A stretch of DNA of 64,000 nt from CAYNRA01 sp046293395 (GCA_046293395.1 JBKBOU010000002.1:682001-746000), one strand, 5' to 3'. Positions 26,047-35,541 are shown, counted from the stretch's first letter. Notes: generated from the letters alone by a model not told the origin. Made by a program: numbers and translations.

Positions 26047-27234
26047 TTAGCTGATTTGTTGAAAAGCGCTGACAAACTGCTTCATCTCCGCCATTGTTCC
26101 GATACTCACACGGCAATAGGTTTGATTTTGAATATCAAATGACCGAACTCCCACTCCTTTACTTGCCAATTTGGACAACATTTCTTTTCCATTCATCTTG
26201 ACTGGAAAAAGCACAAAATTGGTGTAAGACGGTATGTAACTGTACCCCATTTTGGTGAGTTCTTCACAAAGATATTGCTTGGCAGCTGTATTCATTTTCT
26301 TTGTATATACCTGAAAATCAGCATCATCCATTGCGGCACTTGCGGCGGCAATCGAGGTAAACGAAATACCCATACCGCCACGAGTAATTTTATTTATTCC
26401 TTCTAAAAAAGAAGGCAATGCAGCGATATACCCTACACGAACCCCAGCCATTCCCATGATTTTAGAGAAAGTTCGGGCGATGATGACGTTTTTATTTTTA
26501 TTCAACAAAGAAACCATACTTTCTGTACCTGTTCCTTCAGCTAATTCGATGTAAGCTTCATCAATAAAAACCGGCACTTTCTCGGATACGCGCGAACAGA
26601 AGTCCATCAATTCTTTCCCAGATGTGATACTTCCTGTCGGGTTATTTGGATTACAGATATACACCAATTTGGTATCTTTATCGATAGCGGCTTCCATGGC
26701 AGCTAAATCATGCGACCAATCTGCCTTGCATGGAACGGCTTTCCAAGTAGCACCTACAGATTCTGCCACGCGTACCAACGACATATAGCAAGGGTCTGCG
26801 GAGACTACATTTCCGCCGTTCATGAACAACACGAGGGCAACTTTTTCGAGTAAATCGGATGAACCTGGCCCCATCATGATGTACTCATTGGAAACACCTT
26901 CTTTCTTTGCAATTTTAGAAACTAAGTCAAACATTTCCTTCCAGGCATACCGATTCCCACCGCTAATTGACTCTTTCACAGCTTTTTGTGCAGAAGCGGG
27001 CGGGCCATAGGGATTTTCGTTGGCGTTCAATTTTGCTGTAATTATCGGAGCGGCAGTCATTTCGTCCAAGAAATGTTCCTGCATGAAGGGGCTATACACA
27101 AGGCGGTTCATGGCATCAATATGCACGGGAGCATTCGGGAAAGCACCCATTGTGAGATGTGGAGCCAACGCCATACCTCCTATTGTCATCAGTCCTTGAC
27201 GAAGTAAATTTCTACGATCGATTGTCTTTTTCAT
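26047..27234 (-). CDS. Tat-exported PLP aminotransferase, histidinol-phosphate aminotransferase-like
   Basis: A protein of 395 residues. A Tat signal (IDRRNLLRQGLMTIGGMALAP) precedes a fold-type I aminotransferase with LNANENPYGPP, the N-N-P-T-G motif in VYICNPNNPTGS, the PLP-anchoring Asp in VFIDEAYIE, and the Schiff-base Lys in RTFSKIMGMAGVRVGY. All core residues look intact. The nearest family is HisC-like, but a periplasmic location makes histidine synthesis unlikely. Tat export fits a protein that binds its cofactor before crossing the membrane. It lies between a lipoprotein and an AEC transporter in a SusCD locus. An amino-group-bearing substrate is inferred. Confidence 0.87.
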   Translation of the reverse strand: MKKTIDRRNLLRQGLMTIGGMALAPHLTMGAFPNAPVHIDAMNRLVYSPFMQEHFLDEMTAAPIITAKLNANENPYGPPASAQKAVKESISGGNRYAWKEMFDLVSKIAKKEGVSNEYIMMGPGSSDLLEKVALVLFMNGGNVVSADPCYMSLVRVAESVGATWKAVPCKADWSHDLAAMEAAIDKDTKLVYICNPNNPTGSITSGKELMDFCSRVSEKVPVFIDEAYIELAEGTGTESMVSLLNKNKNVIIARTFSKIMGMAGVRVGYIAALPSFLEGINKITRGGMGISFTSIAAASAAMDDADFQVYTKKMNTAAKQYLCEELTKMGYSYIPSYTNFVLFPVKMNGKEMLSKLASKGVGVRSFDIQNQTYCRVSIGTMAEMKQFVSAFQQIS

Positions 27235-27274
27235 TGGAATAAATTGTTTAGATAGATTGAATATAAACTTGAAC

Positions 27275-27748
27275 TTAATTTGCAGATAATCTAAAAAGCT
27301 TGGTAAATGCCTGCTCTTTGTAGGCGCCCGAACAGTTCAAAGCAACGGCACTTCCTGCTTTTGGCGCAGCAATACCTAGTTGAGACCAAGGTACTGAGAC
27401 TGTCACGCGGCCGTTTCCGTCTGTCACAAAATCACCTACAGATTGACCCGAACGAAGCGCAAGCCGGACGCTAGAACCAGTGACAGGGATAGAGTCTATC
27501 CCGACAGATTTATCCAAAATACCTGTTTTGTCGAGACTGAGTAAACGAATGGAAAAGGTTGCGTTTTTGGATGCCGACGCCGTAATAGTTGGCTCGGTGG
27601 TAAGTCCAGATGTTGCCACGCCTGCTTCTGTTTCAAGAATGACCAAAACCGGTGCGACTGTACGATCCACAAAAGGGTCAGTGACTTGGCAGCCCATTGC
27701 AACAAATAAAAGGAAAAGCAAGGAGTATATTTTGATAGCGAATTTCAT
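27275..27748 (-). CDS. Small SusCD-associated lipoprotein, function unknown
   Basis: A 157-residue protein with a lipoprotein signal (LLFLLFVAMGCQVTDPF, Cys20), followed by a beta-rich domain with Ig-like strands (VLVILETEAG, ATFSIRLLSLDKTG, RVTVSVPWSQLG). I recognise no named family. It sits 46 bp after susD and 40 bp before the Tat aminotransferase. It is therefore probably an accessory surface or periplasmic lipoprotein of this uptake system, comparable in position to SusE/SusF-type binding proteins, although it is much smaller. Confidence 0.72.
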   Translation of the reverse strand: MKFAIKIYSLLFLLFVAMGCQVTDPFVDRTVAPVLVILETEAGVATSGLTTEPTITASASKNATFSIRLLSLDKTGILDKSVGIDSIPVTGSSVRLALRSGQSVGDFVTDGNGRVTVSVPWSQLGIAAPKAGSAVALNCSGAYKEQAFTKLFRLSAN

Positions 27749-27794
27749 TGTCTTTATTCGTTTAATTGGTAATCAAATCGTGTATTTTCATTTG

Positions 27795-29267
27795 TTATTC
27801 TACCCACCAAAGCTTGGCAGTCATCGAATCCTCGCCTAATAACTGAATCCCTTTATCTAATTTTTCTTTGTTCAAAGAGTATTCATTGGTTGGGTAAGGA
27901 AGTCTTGTAGGTAAAATTCCTCCGTTTTCAAAGATGGCGCGTGGGTCTTTGGCGGGCAATTTAGGCAGACCTGTTCTGCGGTACTCCGTCCAAGCCTCTA
28001 CACCTTGCCCGAAGAGTGCAATCCATTTTTGTTCACCAATTTTCTCTTTGGTTACATCGCCTACTTTTGCCAGATACGTAGCGGGAAGCGGCACATTGTA
28101 TTGTGCGAAAGAAGCTGCAATTCCTTTCTCAAAATATTCTTTTGCAGAACCGACGGTTATATCTCCGTCTTGGGCTGCTTCAGCAAGTGTTAAAAGAAGT
28201 TCGCTGTATGTCATCAACACACTTGGCGTAGTGGATTTGGTAAAATAACTTCCTAAATTAGCTGCGCTGCTCAAATACGTTGTCGCAATGGCATCAGGCA
28301 AACCATTGGGAATACCTTCGTATTTTCCTCCTTGTGGAGCGGCAAAGACCGTCAATCTAGTATCTTCTAGTTGCGTCAATTTATCCACGAATGTTTTGCT
28401 CATCGACCAGTCCGTACGTCCAGAAACAACCATGACTTCGTGCCATTCATTATTGCTTGGGCGCGTATCCGTATTGTAGAGAACCGCATTATCTGCATTG
28501 CTCGTAAACAAGGGATATTTGGTTGGGTCTGCCAAGATTTCAGCAAGAATTGCCTTCGACTCGGCTGGTTTTTTAGCCGCTTGTCTATTCGCCAAACGTA
28601 CACGGAGCGAGTTGGCGAATTTTTTCCAACGCAGAATATTTCCATTGTAAATAATATCGCCCGACACGGCTGGTCCCCCTACGACTAATTTTTCGTTGGC
28701 GAGTTTTAAATCGTTCAACAAACCCGCATAAACGGTTTCCATGGTATCGTAAGCAGGATTATAAATAGGTTCACCGGCAGCGCCTTTGATTGCCTCCGTG
28801 TATGGAATAGGGCCGTACAAATCTGTCAGTAGCGAAAACACCCAAGAGCGCATGACAAGCGCAATGCCTTCGTAATTTGTATTAGGTAGATTGCCATCCG
28901 GTTTAGACTGCGTGATGATGCGTTGGTAGTTCACGAGGCCATCTGTGTAGAAAGATTTCCACGTATTATTATAAAAAGTAGGAGTGATACCGTAATTATC
29001 GCCTTCATTGGAATAAATATTCCGGGATAGGTACTGCATCCAGAGCATCATTCCGTCCAAATTTAAACGTTCAAAACGCGTACTCCCACCCCAATATCTG
29101 TCCACCGACTTCTCGATAGCGTACGGAAGTAGATACTGCGGACTGATGTTCGTAGGGTTATTCGGGTCTGTATTCAGTGTATCGAAATTCTCTGTACAAG
29201 CAGAAGAAGCAACGGTTAAACCGAGGGTAGCTGCTGCCAAGAAAAGGTATTTTTTTAGCGTATTCAT
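27795..29267 (-). CDS. SusD/RagB-like nutrient-binding lipoprotein (SusD-like_2)
   Basis: A protein of 490 residues. The lipoprotein signal ends at ASSAC (Cys24 or nearby). Then come NFDTLNTDPNNPTNISPQYL, typical of the SusD-like_2 branch, and the TPR-like helical region with WVFSLLTDLYGPIPYTEA and LLTLAEAAQ. SusD proteins cap the SusC channel and bind the imported substrate. The start is the ATG at 29267; an in-frame TTG lies two codons earlier. It follows susC by about 25 bp. The SusD-like_2 branch is not tied to a known sugar by sequence alone. Confidence 0.92.
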   Translation of the reverse strand: MNTLKKYLFLAAATLGLTVASSACTENFDTLNTDPNNPTNISPQYLLPYAIEKSVDRYWGGSTRFERLNLDGMMLWMQYLSRNIYSNEGDNYGITPTFYNNTWKSFYTDGLVNYQRIITQSKPDGNLPNTNYEGIALVMRSWVFSLLTDLYGPIPYTEAIKGAAGEPIYNPAYDTMETVYAGLLNDLKLANEKLVVGGPAVSGDIIYNGNILRWKKFANSLRVRLANRQAAKKPAESKAILAEILADPTKYPLFTSNADNAVLYNTDTRPSNNEWHEVMVVSGRTDWSMSKTFVDKLTQLEDTRLTVFAAPQGGKYEGIPNGLPDAIATTYLSSAANLGSYFTKSTTPSVLMTYSELLLTLAEAAQDGDITVGSAKEYFEKGIAASFAQYNVPLPATYLAKVGDVTKEKIGEQKWIALFGQGVEAWTEYRRTGLPKLPAKDPRAIFENGGILPTRLPYPTNEYSLNKEKLDKGIQLLGEDSMTAKLWWVE

Positions 29268-29292
29268 TGTCAATTTCTTTGGTTAAATCGTA

Positions 29293-32200
29293 TTAAAAAC
29301 CGAGAGATAGATTGAAGCCTAAGCTACGTGAGTTAGGTAATTCTCCGTACGAGAAGCCCTGTGAATTACCCCCGAAGCGATCTACTTCTGGGTCAATGTG
29401 TGGGTGATTACTGAATAAAATTGCCAAGTTTCGACCGACTAGTGAGAGTTTTGCTTGCTGAATTTTATACTTTCTTAGAAAAGCCTCCGGTAATCTTACA
29501 CCGAAAGACACTTCTCTTAATTTTACGTACGAACCATCAAAAATAGCTGCTTCGTGGTAGCGTCGTGGATTATTGAAAGCATACAATTGGTTGGCAGCCA
29601 CAATGACATCGTTCGGCACATACGTCGGATTTTCCGTTGTTCCGATATTTTTTACACCCAGACCGATGATTCCCTCTTCACGCCCAATGGCTGTTTCTGC
29701 ATATTGACCCGTCCAACGCGCTGTTCCTGTGCCTTCATCGAAGAAATCACCACCGATTTTCGCATCAATCAAAGCAGATAAAACCATTCTTTTGTAGGAA
29801 AAAGTATTGGAAAAGCCACCTGTCCATTTGGGTTGTACATTTCCGAGGATTTTCGGTGTATTGTCAACCGTTGGTAATCCATTGGCATAAATAATTTGAC
29901 CATCTTCTGTTTTTTTGAAGCCCACGCCAAACAAAGAGCCGTAGGGCTGTCCGACTTGCGCGATAGAGATTAATCCTCTCCGTTCTTGAAGTGTATATGT
30001 ATCCAAACCTTCGGCGAGTTCAACTACTAGGTTTCTATTTTTGGCATAATTCAGTCCAACCTCCCATTTGAACCCATTTTGCTCGATGGCAGTCCCAGAC
30101 AAACTCACCTCGACACCTCGGTTATTTATCTTACCCGCATTCAATATACGTTTATCATATCCACTGGCTTTGGAAATCTCTACGCCCAAGATTTGGTTTT
30201 CGGTTGTTTGGTCATAATACGTAGCATCCAACGTCAATTTATTTTTAAAGAAGCGGAGATCCACACCCACTTCAACACCTGTTGTAATTTCGGGTTTCAG
30301 TGTTGCATTTGCCAAGGTCAAACTTTCAAAATATTGAGGAACAGAGCCATTCCAAGAGCCTGCCGACCGGAAAGTCTGTGCTAATTGGTAAGGGTCAGCA
30401 TCATTTCCTACTTGTGCCCAACTTGCTCTTACTTTACCGAAAGATAAAATCGGAGACGAAATATCTAATAAATCTGTCAGAACTGCACTTCCTGAAACAG
30501 ACGGATAGAAATACGAGCGATCGACGGATGGCAATGTACTCGACCAGTCATTCCGGGCAGTTACGTCTAGGAAAAGTGCATTTTTATAACCAAACTGCGT
30601 TGAGGCGTACAAACTTTGAACCTCCGACTGGAAAATACTACTTGCTACTGAGTTTTGGCTTGGATTGGAGTTCCCTAGATTATAGACACCATCTACGACG
30701 AGCTCACCCACAGACACAAAGTTTCTTTTGTAGAAGTTCGTTCTTTGTGCCCCTCCTACCTGTGCTACAATGGAGAAGTCTTTCCCGACCATCTTGTCGT
30801 ACGTCAACAAGAAATCGTGGTTTGTTTCTTGGCTTCGCAAGACTTCTTCCGAGTATCTACCAGGTGTTTTATTTCCATTTCTTACGCGTTCAAAATTGAT
30901 GATATTGATGCGTGTATCTGTCCAAAAATCTGTTCCAGAACGGAGCATCAGTTTGAGGTTATCCGTCAATGTTAGATTGAATGCGATATTGCCAAGCAAA
31001 CGGTCTTTGTCGTTGGTATTGGGCAGTAATTCATTGAGATAAAACGGATTTGTGAAGTACGTATGTTGCCAATTTGGTGGGTCTGTATCGGGTAAACGAC
31101 CTGCCACAGCCCGCTGAATGTGCGTGTCTGTGTATGCACGCCAATCAGCGATTTGATCCCAAGAAATATGTCTATGTGACCAAATAAACTGGTCTCCGCC
31201 CGTAAATGTCCGATTTCCACCTGACTTAATGTACTCTCCAGAGGCTGTCACTTGTACTCTTTTGCTTAATGTATAGGCAGAATTTAGTCTAAAATTATCG
31301 CGTGTGAAACCGTTGAATGCCGCAATTCCTTTTTGGTCCACGTGGCTGTATCCGAGACGAAAACTCCCTAAGTCGTTTCCTCCAGAAAGTGCAATCGAAT
31401 TGGAAGAGGTTGTCCCTGTATCCCAAAATTCATCCCAGTTATTGGGTTGCGGATTGAGCGGAGCAACCTCAGTACCTGACCACCAATGCCGCACCAAACG
31501 ACCGTCCATGGGTGCGCCCCAGCTTTCGTCTGTCCCATCTGTTCCTGTGGTTCTTCCGGGCGAAACCGACCCGTAAGCCGCTGCATATTGCGTATAGGCA
31601 TCTGGCTGAATAACTCCACTCCAACCATCTGAATACCATGTTCTGTAGCCATTCCCGCCACCATATATGTTCTGAAATTGCGGTTTTACGAGTGGACGTT
31701 CAACCGTAAAATTTGTATTAAAATCTATACCTAATCCTTTGGAACCTTTGCCATTTTTAGTGGTAATCAAGATGACACCATTGGCTGCGCGTGAACCATA
31801 CAATGCAGCTGCATTGGGTCCTTTTAGTACAGACATTTCTTTGATATCATCTGGGTTAATTTCTGAGATTCCACCCCCAAATTGTTTATCAAATTGCTGT
31901 TGTAGCGGTACGCCATCCACAACAATAAGTGGTTGATTATTTCCTGAAACAGACGACGCCCCACGGATTTGGATTGTCGAACCAGAACCTGGACCACCAT
32001 TTGCGCTAATCCGAATACCAGCAACTTTACCGGATAAAGCATTCACGACATTCGTAGAACGTGATTCCGTTAGGCTTTCCCCTTTTACTTCTTGCTGAGA
32101 AAAGCCCAGAGACTTTTTTTCGCGAGAAATTCCAAGTGCCGTCACCACGACTTCACTCAATGACTTGGCGTCGGTTTCCAACAGAATGGTTAATTGAGAT

Positions 32201-32457
32201 TGTGAACCGACGAGCACTTCCTTGCTTTCAAAACCGATAGCACTGACAACCAACGTACTGCCGTCTGATGGGATTTTCAAGGCAAAAGTGCCATCTATAT
32301 TTGTAATTGTTCCGGTTGTCGTTCCTTTTACCAAAATAGAAACACCTGGCAATGCGCCTTCCGTTGGGTGACTGACCACCCCTGTCACTGTTCTTTGTTG
32401 AGCCAACGCGACCCAAGAAAAAAACAGAAAATAGCATACGAGTAGATTTTTTTTCAT
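29293..32457 (-). CDS. SusC/RagA-family TonB-linked outer-membrane transporter
   Basis: A protein of 1054 residues. The signal peptide (MKKNLLVCYFLFFSWVALAQ) is followed by a carboxypeptidase-regulatory domain (VTGVVSHPTEGALPGVSILV). The SusC box is VVVTALGISREKKSLGFSQQ, the plug contains VLKGPNAAALYGSRAANGVI, and a 22-strand type barrel ends in SLGFNLSLGF. SusC imports substrate captured by SusD using TonB energy. The start is the ATG at 32457. The frame runs 15 codons further upstream, but those residues precede a normal signal peptide and look non-coding. It heads the five-gene minus-strand locus that runs to 24832. Confidence 0.95.
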   Translation of the reverse strand: MKKNLLVCYFLFFSWVALAQQRTVTGVVSHPTEGALPGVSILVKGTTTGTITNIDGTFALKIPSDGSTLVVSAIGFESKEVLVGSQSQLTILLETDAKSLSEVVVTALGISREKKSLGFSQQEVKGESLTESRSTNVVNALSGKVAGIRISANGGPGSGSTIQIRGASSVSGNNQPLIVVDGVPLQQQFDKQFGGGISEINPDDIKEMSVLKGPNAAALYGSRAANGVILITTKNGKGSKGLGIDFNTNFTVERPLVKPQFQNIYGGGNGYRTWYSDGWSGVIQPDAYTQYAAAYGSVSPGRTTGTDGTDESWGAPMDGRLVRHWWSGTEVAPLNPQPNNWDEFWDTGTTSSNSIALSGGNDLGSFRLGYSHVDQKGIAAFNGFTRDNFRLNSAYTLSKRVQVTASGEYIKSGGNRTFTGGDQFIWSHRHISWDQIADWRAYTDTHIQRAVAGRLPDTDPPNWQHTYFTNPFYLNELLPNTNDKDRLLGNIAFNLTLTDNLKLMLRSGTDFWTDTRINIINFERVRNGNKTPGRYSEEVLRSQETNHDFLLTYDKMVGKDFSIVAQVGGAQRTNFYKRNFVSVGELVVDGVYNLGNSNPSQNSVASSIFQSEVQSLYASTQFGYKNALFLDVTARNDWSSTLPSVDRSYFYPSVSGSAVLTDLLDISSPILSFGKVRASWAQVGNDADPYQLAQTFRSAGSWNGSVPQYFESLTLANATLKPEITTGVEVGVDLRFFKNKLTLDATYYDQTTENQILGVEISKASGYDKRILNAGKINNRGVEVSLSGTAIEQNGFKWEVGLNYAKNRNLVVELAEGLDTYTLQERRGLISIAQVGQPYGSLFGVGFKKTEDGQIIYANGLPTVDNTPKILGNVQPKWTGGFSNTFSYKRMVLSALIDAKIGGDFFDEGTGTARWTGQYAETAIGREEGIIGLGVKNIGTTENPTYVPNDVIVAANQLYAFNNPRRYHEAAIFDGSYVKLREVSFGVRLPEAFLRKYKIQQAKLSLVGRNLAILFSNHPHIDPEVDRFGGNSQGFSYGELPNSRSLGFNLSLGF

Positions 32458-32583
32458 AGAAACGGTAAAGTTTAGGTAACAAAAACAACCAAGAAAAAAC
32501 AAACGAAACTACCAACCGACCTCCCAAAAGTCACCCCCGAACTCCCGACCGCTCAGTACCGAAAGTAAACAAGAGGCCGGTGG

Positions 32584-32669
32584 TAGTTCCGAACTATCCA
32601 ATAAGACGATTCAACCTATTTTTCTTTGCTCCCAGTGGGAAACATGACCGCTTTACCTTTGGAGTAAAG
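32584..32669 (-). promoter_or_regulatory. susC leader with three small palindromes
   Basis: Upstream of susC lie TAGTTC-c-GAACTA (32584-32596), TCCCA-g-TGGGA (32630-32640) and the hairpin CTTTAC-N7-GTAAAG (32651-32669). They could be operator sites or a structured leader RNA. I cannot match them to a known riboswitch. Confidence 0.35.
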
Positions 32670-33096
32670 GATTTAGAAAAAACAATTATTTATCTATGCG
32701 GTCGTGGATAAACAATCGAAGAATATTGTATAAATCTTATATTATACAACTTGATGATTCAATTTTATACATTAAAATTAGAGATACAAAATTTTTATTC
32801 AGTATTTTCTTAAAAAAGTTAATATTTATTTATATTTTTTAATAATTTATCGAAATAATACCATTATTTAATCTATTTTAACGAATATAACCTATAAATA
32901 ACTAAATAGATATAGGTTTCAATTTTTAATAAATTTGTATTAATTTTTATATTTTTAGTAAAATTAAGTTTTAAAATTAGGTATAAATGAAAATAAAATT
33001 TACTTTTGACCCATTATTAGTTAAAATTAAAAAATGATACTTAATTGTATTATTTTAATTTTAACAAACTACATACCTATACTATTAAACTGTGAG
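32670..33096. other. Very A+T-rich divergent intergenic region
   Basis: About 430 bp made mostly of A and T, with no supported coding frame. One TAnnTTTG match on the plus strand, TAAATTTG (32930-32937), could start a short RNA ending at the terminator at 33097-33128. Otherwise I see nothing. Confidence 0.5.
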
Positions 33097-33128
33097 ACCC
33101 TTGCACCCGTGCAAGGGTTTTCTTTTTA
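33097..33128 (+). terminator. Orphan plus-strand intrinsic terminator upstream of cvfB
   Basis: ACCCTTGCAC (33097-33106) and GTGCAAGGGT (33109-33118) form a strong stem followed by TTTTCTTTTT. No plus-strand gene lies upstream (the neighbour susC is divergent), and the likely cvfB promoter lies after it. It therefore ends an unannotated short RNA, or blocks stray transcription. Confidence 0.8.
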
Positions 33129-33133
33129 TTAGC

Positions 33134-33141
33134 TATCTTTG
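33134..33141 (+). promoter_or_regulatory. Putative -7 box for cvfB
   Basis: TATCTTTG matches TAnnTTTG and lies 20 bp before the ATG at 33162, just downstream of the orphan terminator. Confidence 0.5.
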
Positions 33142-33161
33142 GTACTTATTAACCGAATTTT

Positions 33162-34016
33162 ATGTTACACATTGGCAAACTCAACACCCTCACTGTTTTG
33201 CGGGGTACAAGTGTTGGTTTTTATCTAGGCGACGACGAAGGAAACGATGTCCTTCTCCCTCATAAATACATTCCTGAAGATACGTCTGTCGGGGATTCCC
33301 TCCAAGTTTTCTTGTACCGTGACTCCGAAGACCGCGTCATCGCGACTACACTTACTCCTTCCCTTGGGCTTCATCAGTTTGGCTGCCTCCAAGTAAAAGC
33401 CACCTCTCATTTTGGTGCTTTCTTAGAATGGGGACTAGAAAAAGACTTGTTCGTACCGTTCAAAGAACAAAATCAAAAATTAAAAGCAGGCGACTGGACA
33501 GTCGTTTACCTCTATTTGGATGAACAAACAGACAGGCTCGTCGCTTCTTGTCGGTTACATCGCTTCTTTGAAAAAGAAACAGACGCGCTGCAAGTAGGTC
33601 AAGAAGTAGATGTATTAGTCTATGAAAAAACCGACCTAGGCTATAACGTGGTCGTAAATCATACATACAAAGGATTGATTTATGCCAATGAGATTTTCCA
33701 ACGCATTGGTTGGGGTGATACTTTGAAGGGCTACGTCAAAGAAATACGGGAAGAGGGCAAACTAGATATTTCATTGCAACCGATTGGCCATTTGAGTATT
33801 GAACCGAACGCACAGAAAATCCTTCACTATTTGCAAAAAAATCAAGGAAAACTTGCGCTCTCAGATAATTCTGACCCGATAGAGATACAAACTATGGTTG
33901 AAATGAGTAAAAAGTCGTTTAAAAAAGCAGTAGGCACACTCTACCGCCAAAAGAAAATCCGGATTTTACCTGATAATCAAGGTATTGAACTCATCGTAGA
34001 AGAAACTACTTCGTGA
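33162..34016 (+). CDS. cvfB: CvfB/YitL-like S1 RNA-binding protein
   Basis: A 284-residue protein with the CvfB layout. Three S1-like OB folds occur at about residues 1-60, 65-130 (LQVKATSHFGAFLEWGLEKDLFVPF) and 145-205 (VDVLVYEKTDLGYNVVVNH, YKGLIYANEIF). A C-terminal winged helix at about 220-275 has LSDNSDPIEIQTMVEMSKKS and a KKAVGTLYRQKKI recognition helix. CvfB proteins bind RNA and influence virulence or stress gene expression in Firmicutes; the role in Bacteroidota is not defined. It is a single gene, convergent with lpdA across a shared terminator. Confidence 0.9.
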   Translation: MLHIGKLNTLTVLRGTSVGFYLGDDEGNDVLLPHKYIPEDTSVGDSLQVFLYRDSEDRVIATTLTPSLGLHQFGCLQVKATSHFGAFLEWGLEKDLFVPFKEQNQKLKAGDWTVVYLYLDEQTDRLVASCRLHRFFEKETDALQVGQEVDVLVYEKTDLGYNVVVNHTYKGLIYANEIFQRIGWGDTLKGYVKEIREEGKLDISLQPIGHLSIEPNAQKILHYLQKNQGKLALSDNSDPIEIQTMVEMSKKSFKKAVGTLYRQKKIRILPDNQGIELIVEETTS

Positions 34017-34050
34017 TGCGTTGATGTCAATTCTTGGGATATACATAAAC

Positions 34051-34087
34051 AAAAAAGCAAATCTACTTTTGATAGATTTGCTTTTTT
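34051..34087. terminator. Bidirectional terminator between cvfB and lpdA
   Basis: AAAAAAGCAAATCTA (34051-34065) and TAGATTTGCTTTTTT (34073-34087), a perfect 15-bp stem with a 7-nt loop and A/T tracts on both sides. Confidence 0.92.
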
Positions 34088-34106
34088 ATTATAACTAATA
34101 CATTCA

Positions 34107-35498
34107 TTATAAGTGGATTACCTCACCATAAGCTGCTGCTGCTGCCTCCATAATCGCCTCAGACATAGTTGGGTGTGGGTGTACGGACTTTAGGATTTCC
34201 ATGCCTGTTGTTTCCAGATTTCGTGCAACAACTGCCTCCGCAATCATTTCGGTTACGTTTGCACCAATCATGTGGCAACCAAGCCATTCGCCGTATTTGG
34301 CATCAAAAATAACTTTTACGAATCCTTCAGGTACGCCCCCTGCTTTTGCTTTACCAGAAGCTGAGAACGGGAATTTACCAACTTTGATTTCATAACCTGC
34401 TTCTTTGGCTGCTTTTTCTGTATAACCCACCGACGCAATCTCTGGCGAGCAATACGTACAACCTGGAATATTCCCGTAATTGAGTGGCCTTGGGTGATGA
34501 CCTGCTAATTTCTCTACGCAGATGATTCCCTCCGCAGATGCGACGTGAGCCAAAGCTTGCCCAGGCGTAACATCACCAATCGCAAAATAACCTGGCATGT
34601 TTGTCTCATACCATTCGTTCACCAAAATTTTACCTCTATCGGTAGCAATGCCTACGTCTTCCAAACCAATGTTTTCAATATTTGCTTGAATACCCGCTGC
34701 TGAAAGAACGATGTCTGTCTCAATAGTAATTTCACCAGAAGCTGTTTTTACGGTTGATACACATCCATTTCCTGACGTATCTACTTTCTCTACGCTTGCA
34801 TTTGTATAGATTTCGATGCCCATTTTCTTGTATTGCTTCGCCAATTCTTTGGAGATGTCTTCGTCTTCAACAGGTACGATATTCGGCATAAACTCAACGA
34901 TGGTTACTTTTGTGCCCATGCTTGCATACACGTATGCGAACTCAACACCAATTGCACCGGAACCAATCACGAGTAGAGAAGCTGGTTGGGTCTCTAGTGT
35001 CATGGCTTTGCGGTATTCGATGACCTTTTGGCCGTCGATGGGCACATTAGGTAATTGTCTTGCCCGCGCACCTGTCGCGATAATTATATTTTTTCCTTCA
35101 ACGATAGAAACAGAGCCATCGGCAGCAGTTACTTCTACTTTTTTACCTGGCTTTACTTTTCCGTAACCATCAATGACATCAATTTTATTCTTTTTCATTA
35201 AGAATTGAACACCTTTGCTCATGCCATCAGCAACGTTTCTTGAACGTTTGATAACCGCGCCAAAGTCTGCATTTGCATCCGCCACTGTAATCCCATAGTC
35301 ATTGGCATGTTTGATATATTGAAATACTTGAGCGGATTTCAACAAAGCTTTTGTTGGGATACACCCCCAGTTCAAGCAGATTCCTCCCAAATTTTCTTTT
35401 TCAATCACTGCTACTTTCATTCCCAATTGCGAAGCCCGGATAGCTGTAACATATCCACCAGGACCACTACCAAGAATCACTACGTCGTATTGTGCCAT
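34107..35498 (-). CDS. lpdA: Dihydrolipoyl dehydrogenase (E3)
   Basis: A 463-residue flavoprotein of normal length. The N-terminal FAD motif is VVILGSGPGGYVTAIRA, and the redox-active disulfide is GGICLNWGCIPTK. The NAD-binding motif VIGSGAIGVEFAYVYASMG and the C-terminal dimerisation domain with catalytic His-Glu (SVHPHPTMSEAIMEAA) are both present. E3 reoxidises lipoamide in 2-oxoacid dehydrogenase complexes. The fused E1 is 2 kb away on the other strand, and no E2 gene is in the window. A -7 box TAACTTTG lies 36 bp upstream. Confidence 0.96.
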   Translation of the reverse strand: MAQYDVVILGSGPGGYVTAIRASQLGMKVAVIEKENLGGICLNWGCIPTKALLKSAQVFQYIKHANDYGITVADANADFGAVIKRSRNVADGMSKGVQFLMKKNKIDVIDGYGKVKPGKKVEVTAADGSVSIVEGKNIIIATGARARQLPNVPIDGQKVIEYRKAMTLETQPASLLVIGSGAIGVEFAYVYASMGTKVTIVEFMPNIVPVEDEDISKELAKQYKKMGIEIYTNASVEKVDTSGNGCVSTVKTASGEITIETDIVLSAAGIQANIENIGLEDVGIATDRGKILVNEWYETNMPGYFAIGDVTPGQALAHVASAEGIICVEKLAGHHPRPLNYGNIPGCTYCSPEIASVGYTEKAAKEAGYEIKVGKFPFSASGKAKAGGVPEGFVKVIFDAKYGEWLGCHMIGANVTEMIAEAVVARNLETTGMEILKSVHPHPTMSEAIMEAAAAAYGEVIHL

Positions 35499-35533
35499 AG
35501 AGTTAATTATTGTTTTTCTTTATAAATGATGAG

Positions 35534-35541
35534 CAAAGTTA
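35534..35541 (-). promoter_or_regulatory. Putative -7 box for lpdA
   Basis: TAACTTTG on the minus strand, 36 bp before the ATG at 35498. It is identical to the lysS box. Confidence 0.5.

Noticed and set aside
32520..32700. Cobalamin or other known riboswitch ahead of susC
   Set aside because: Short palindromes are present, but I could not find the conserved cobalamin, SAM or TPP core segments.
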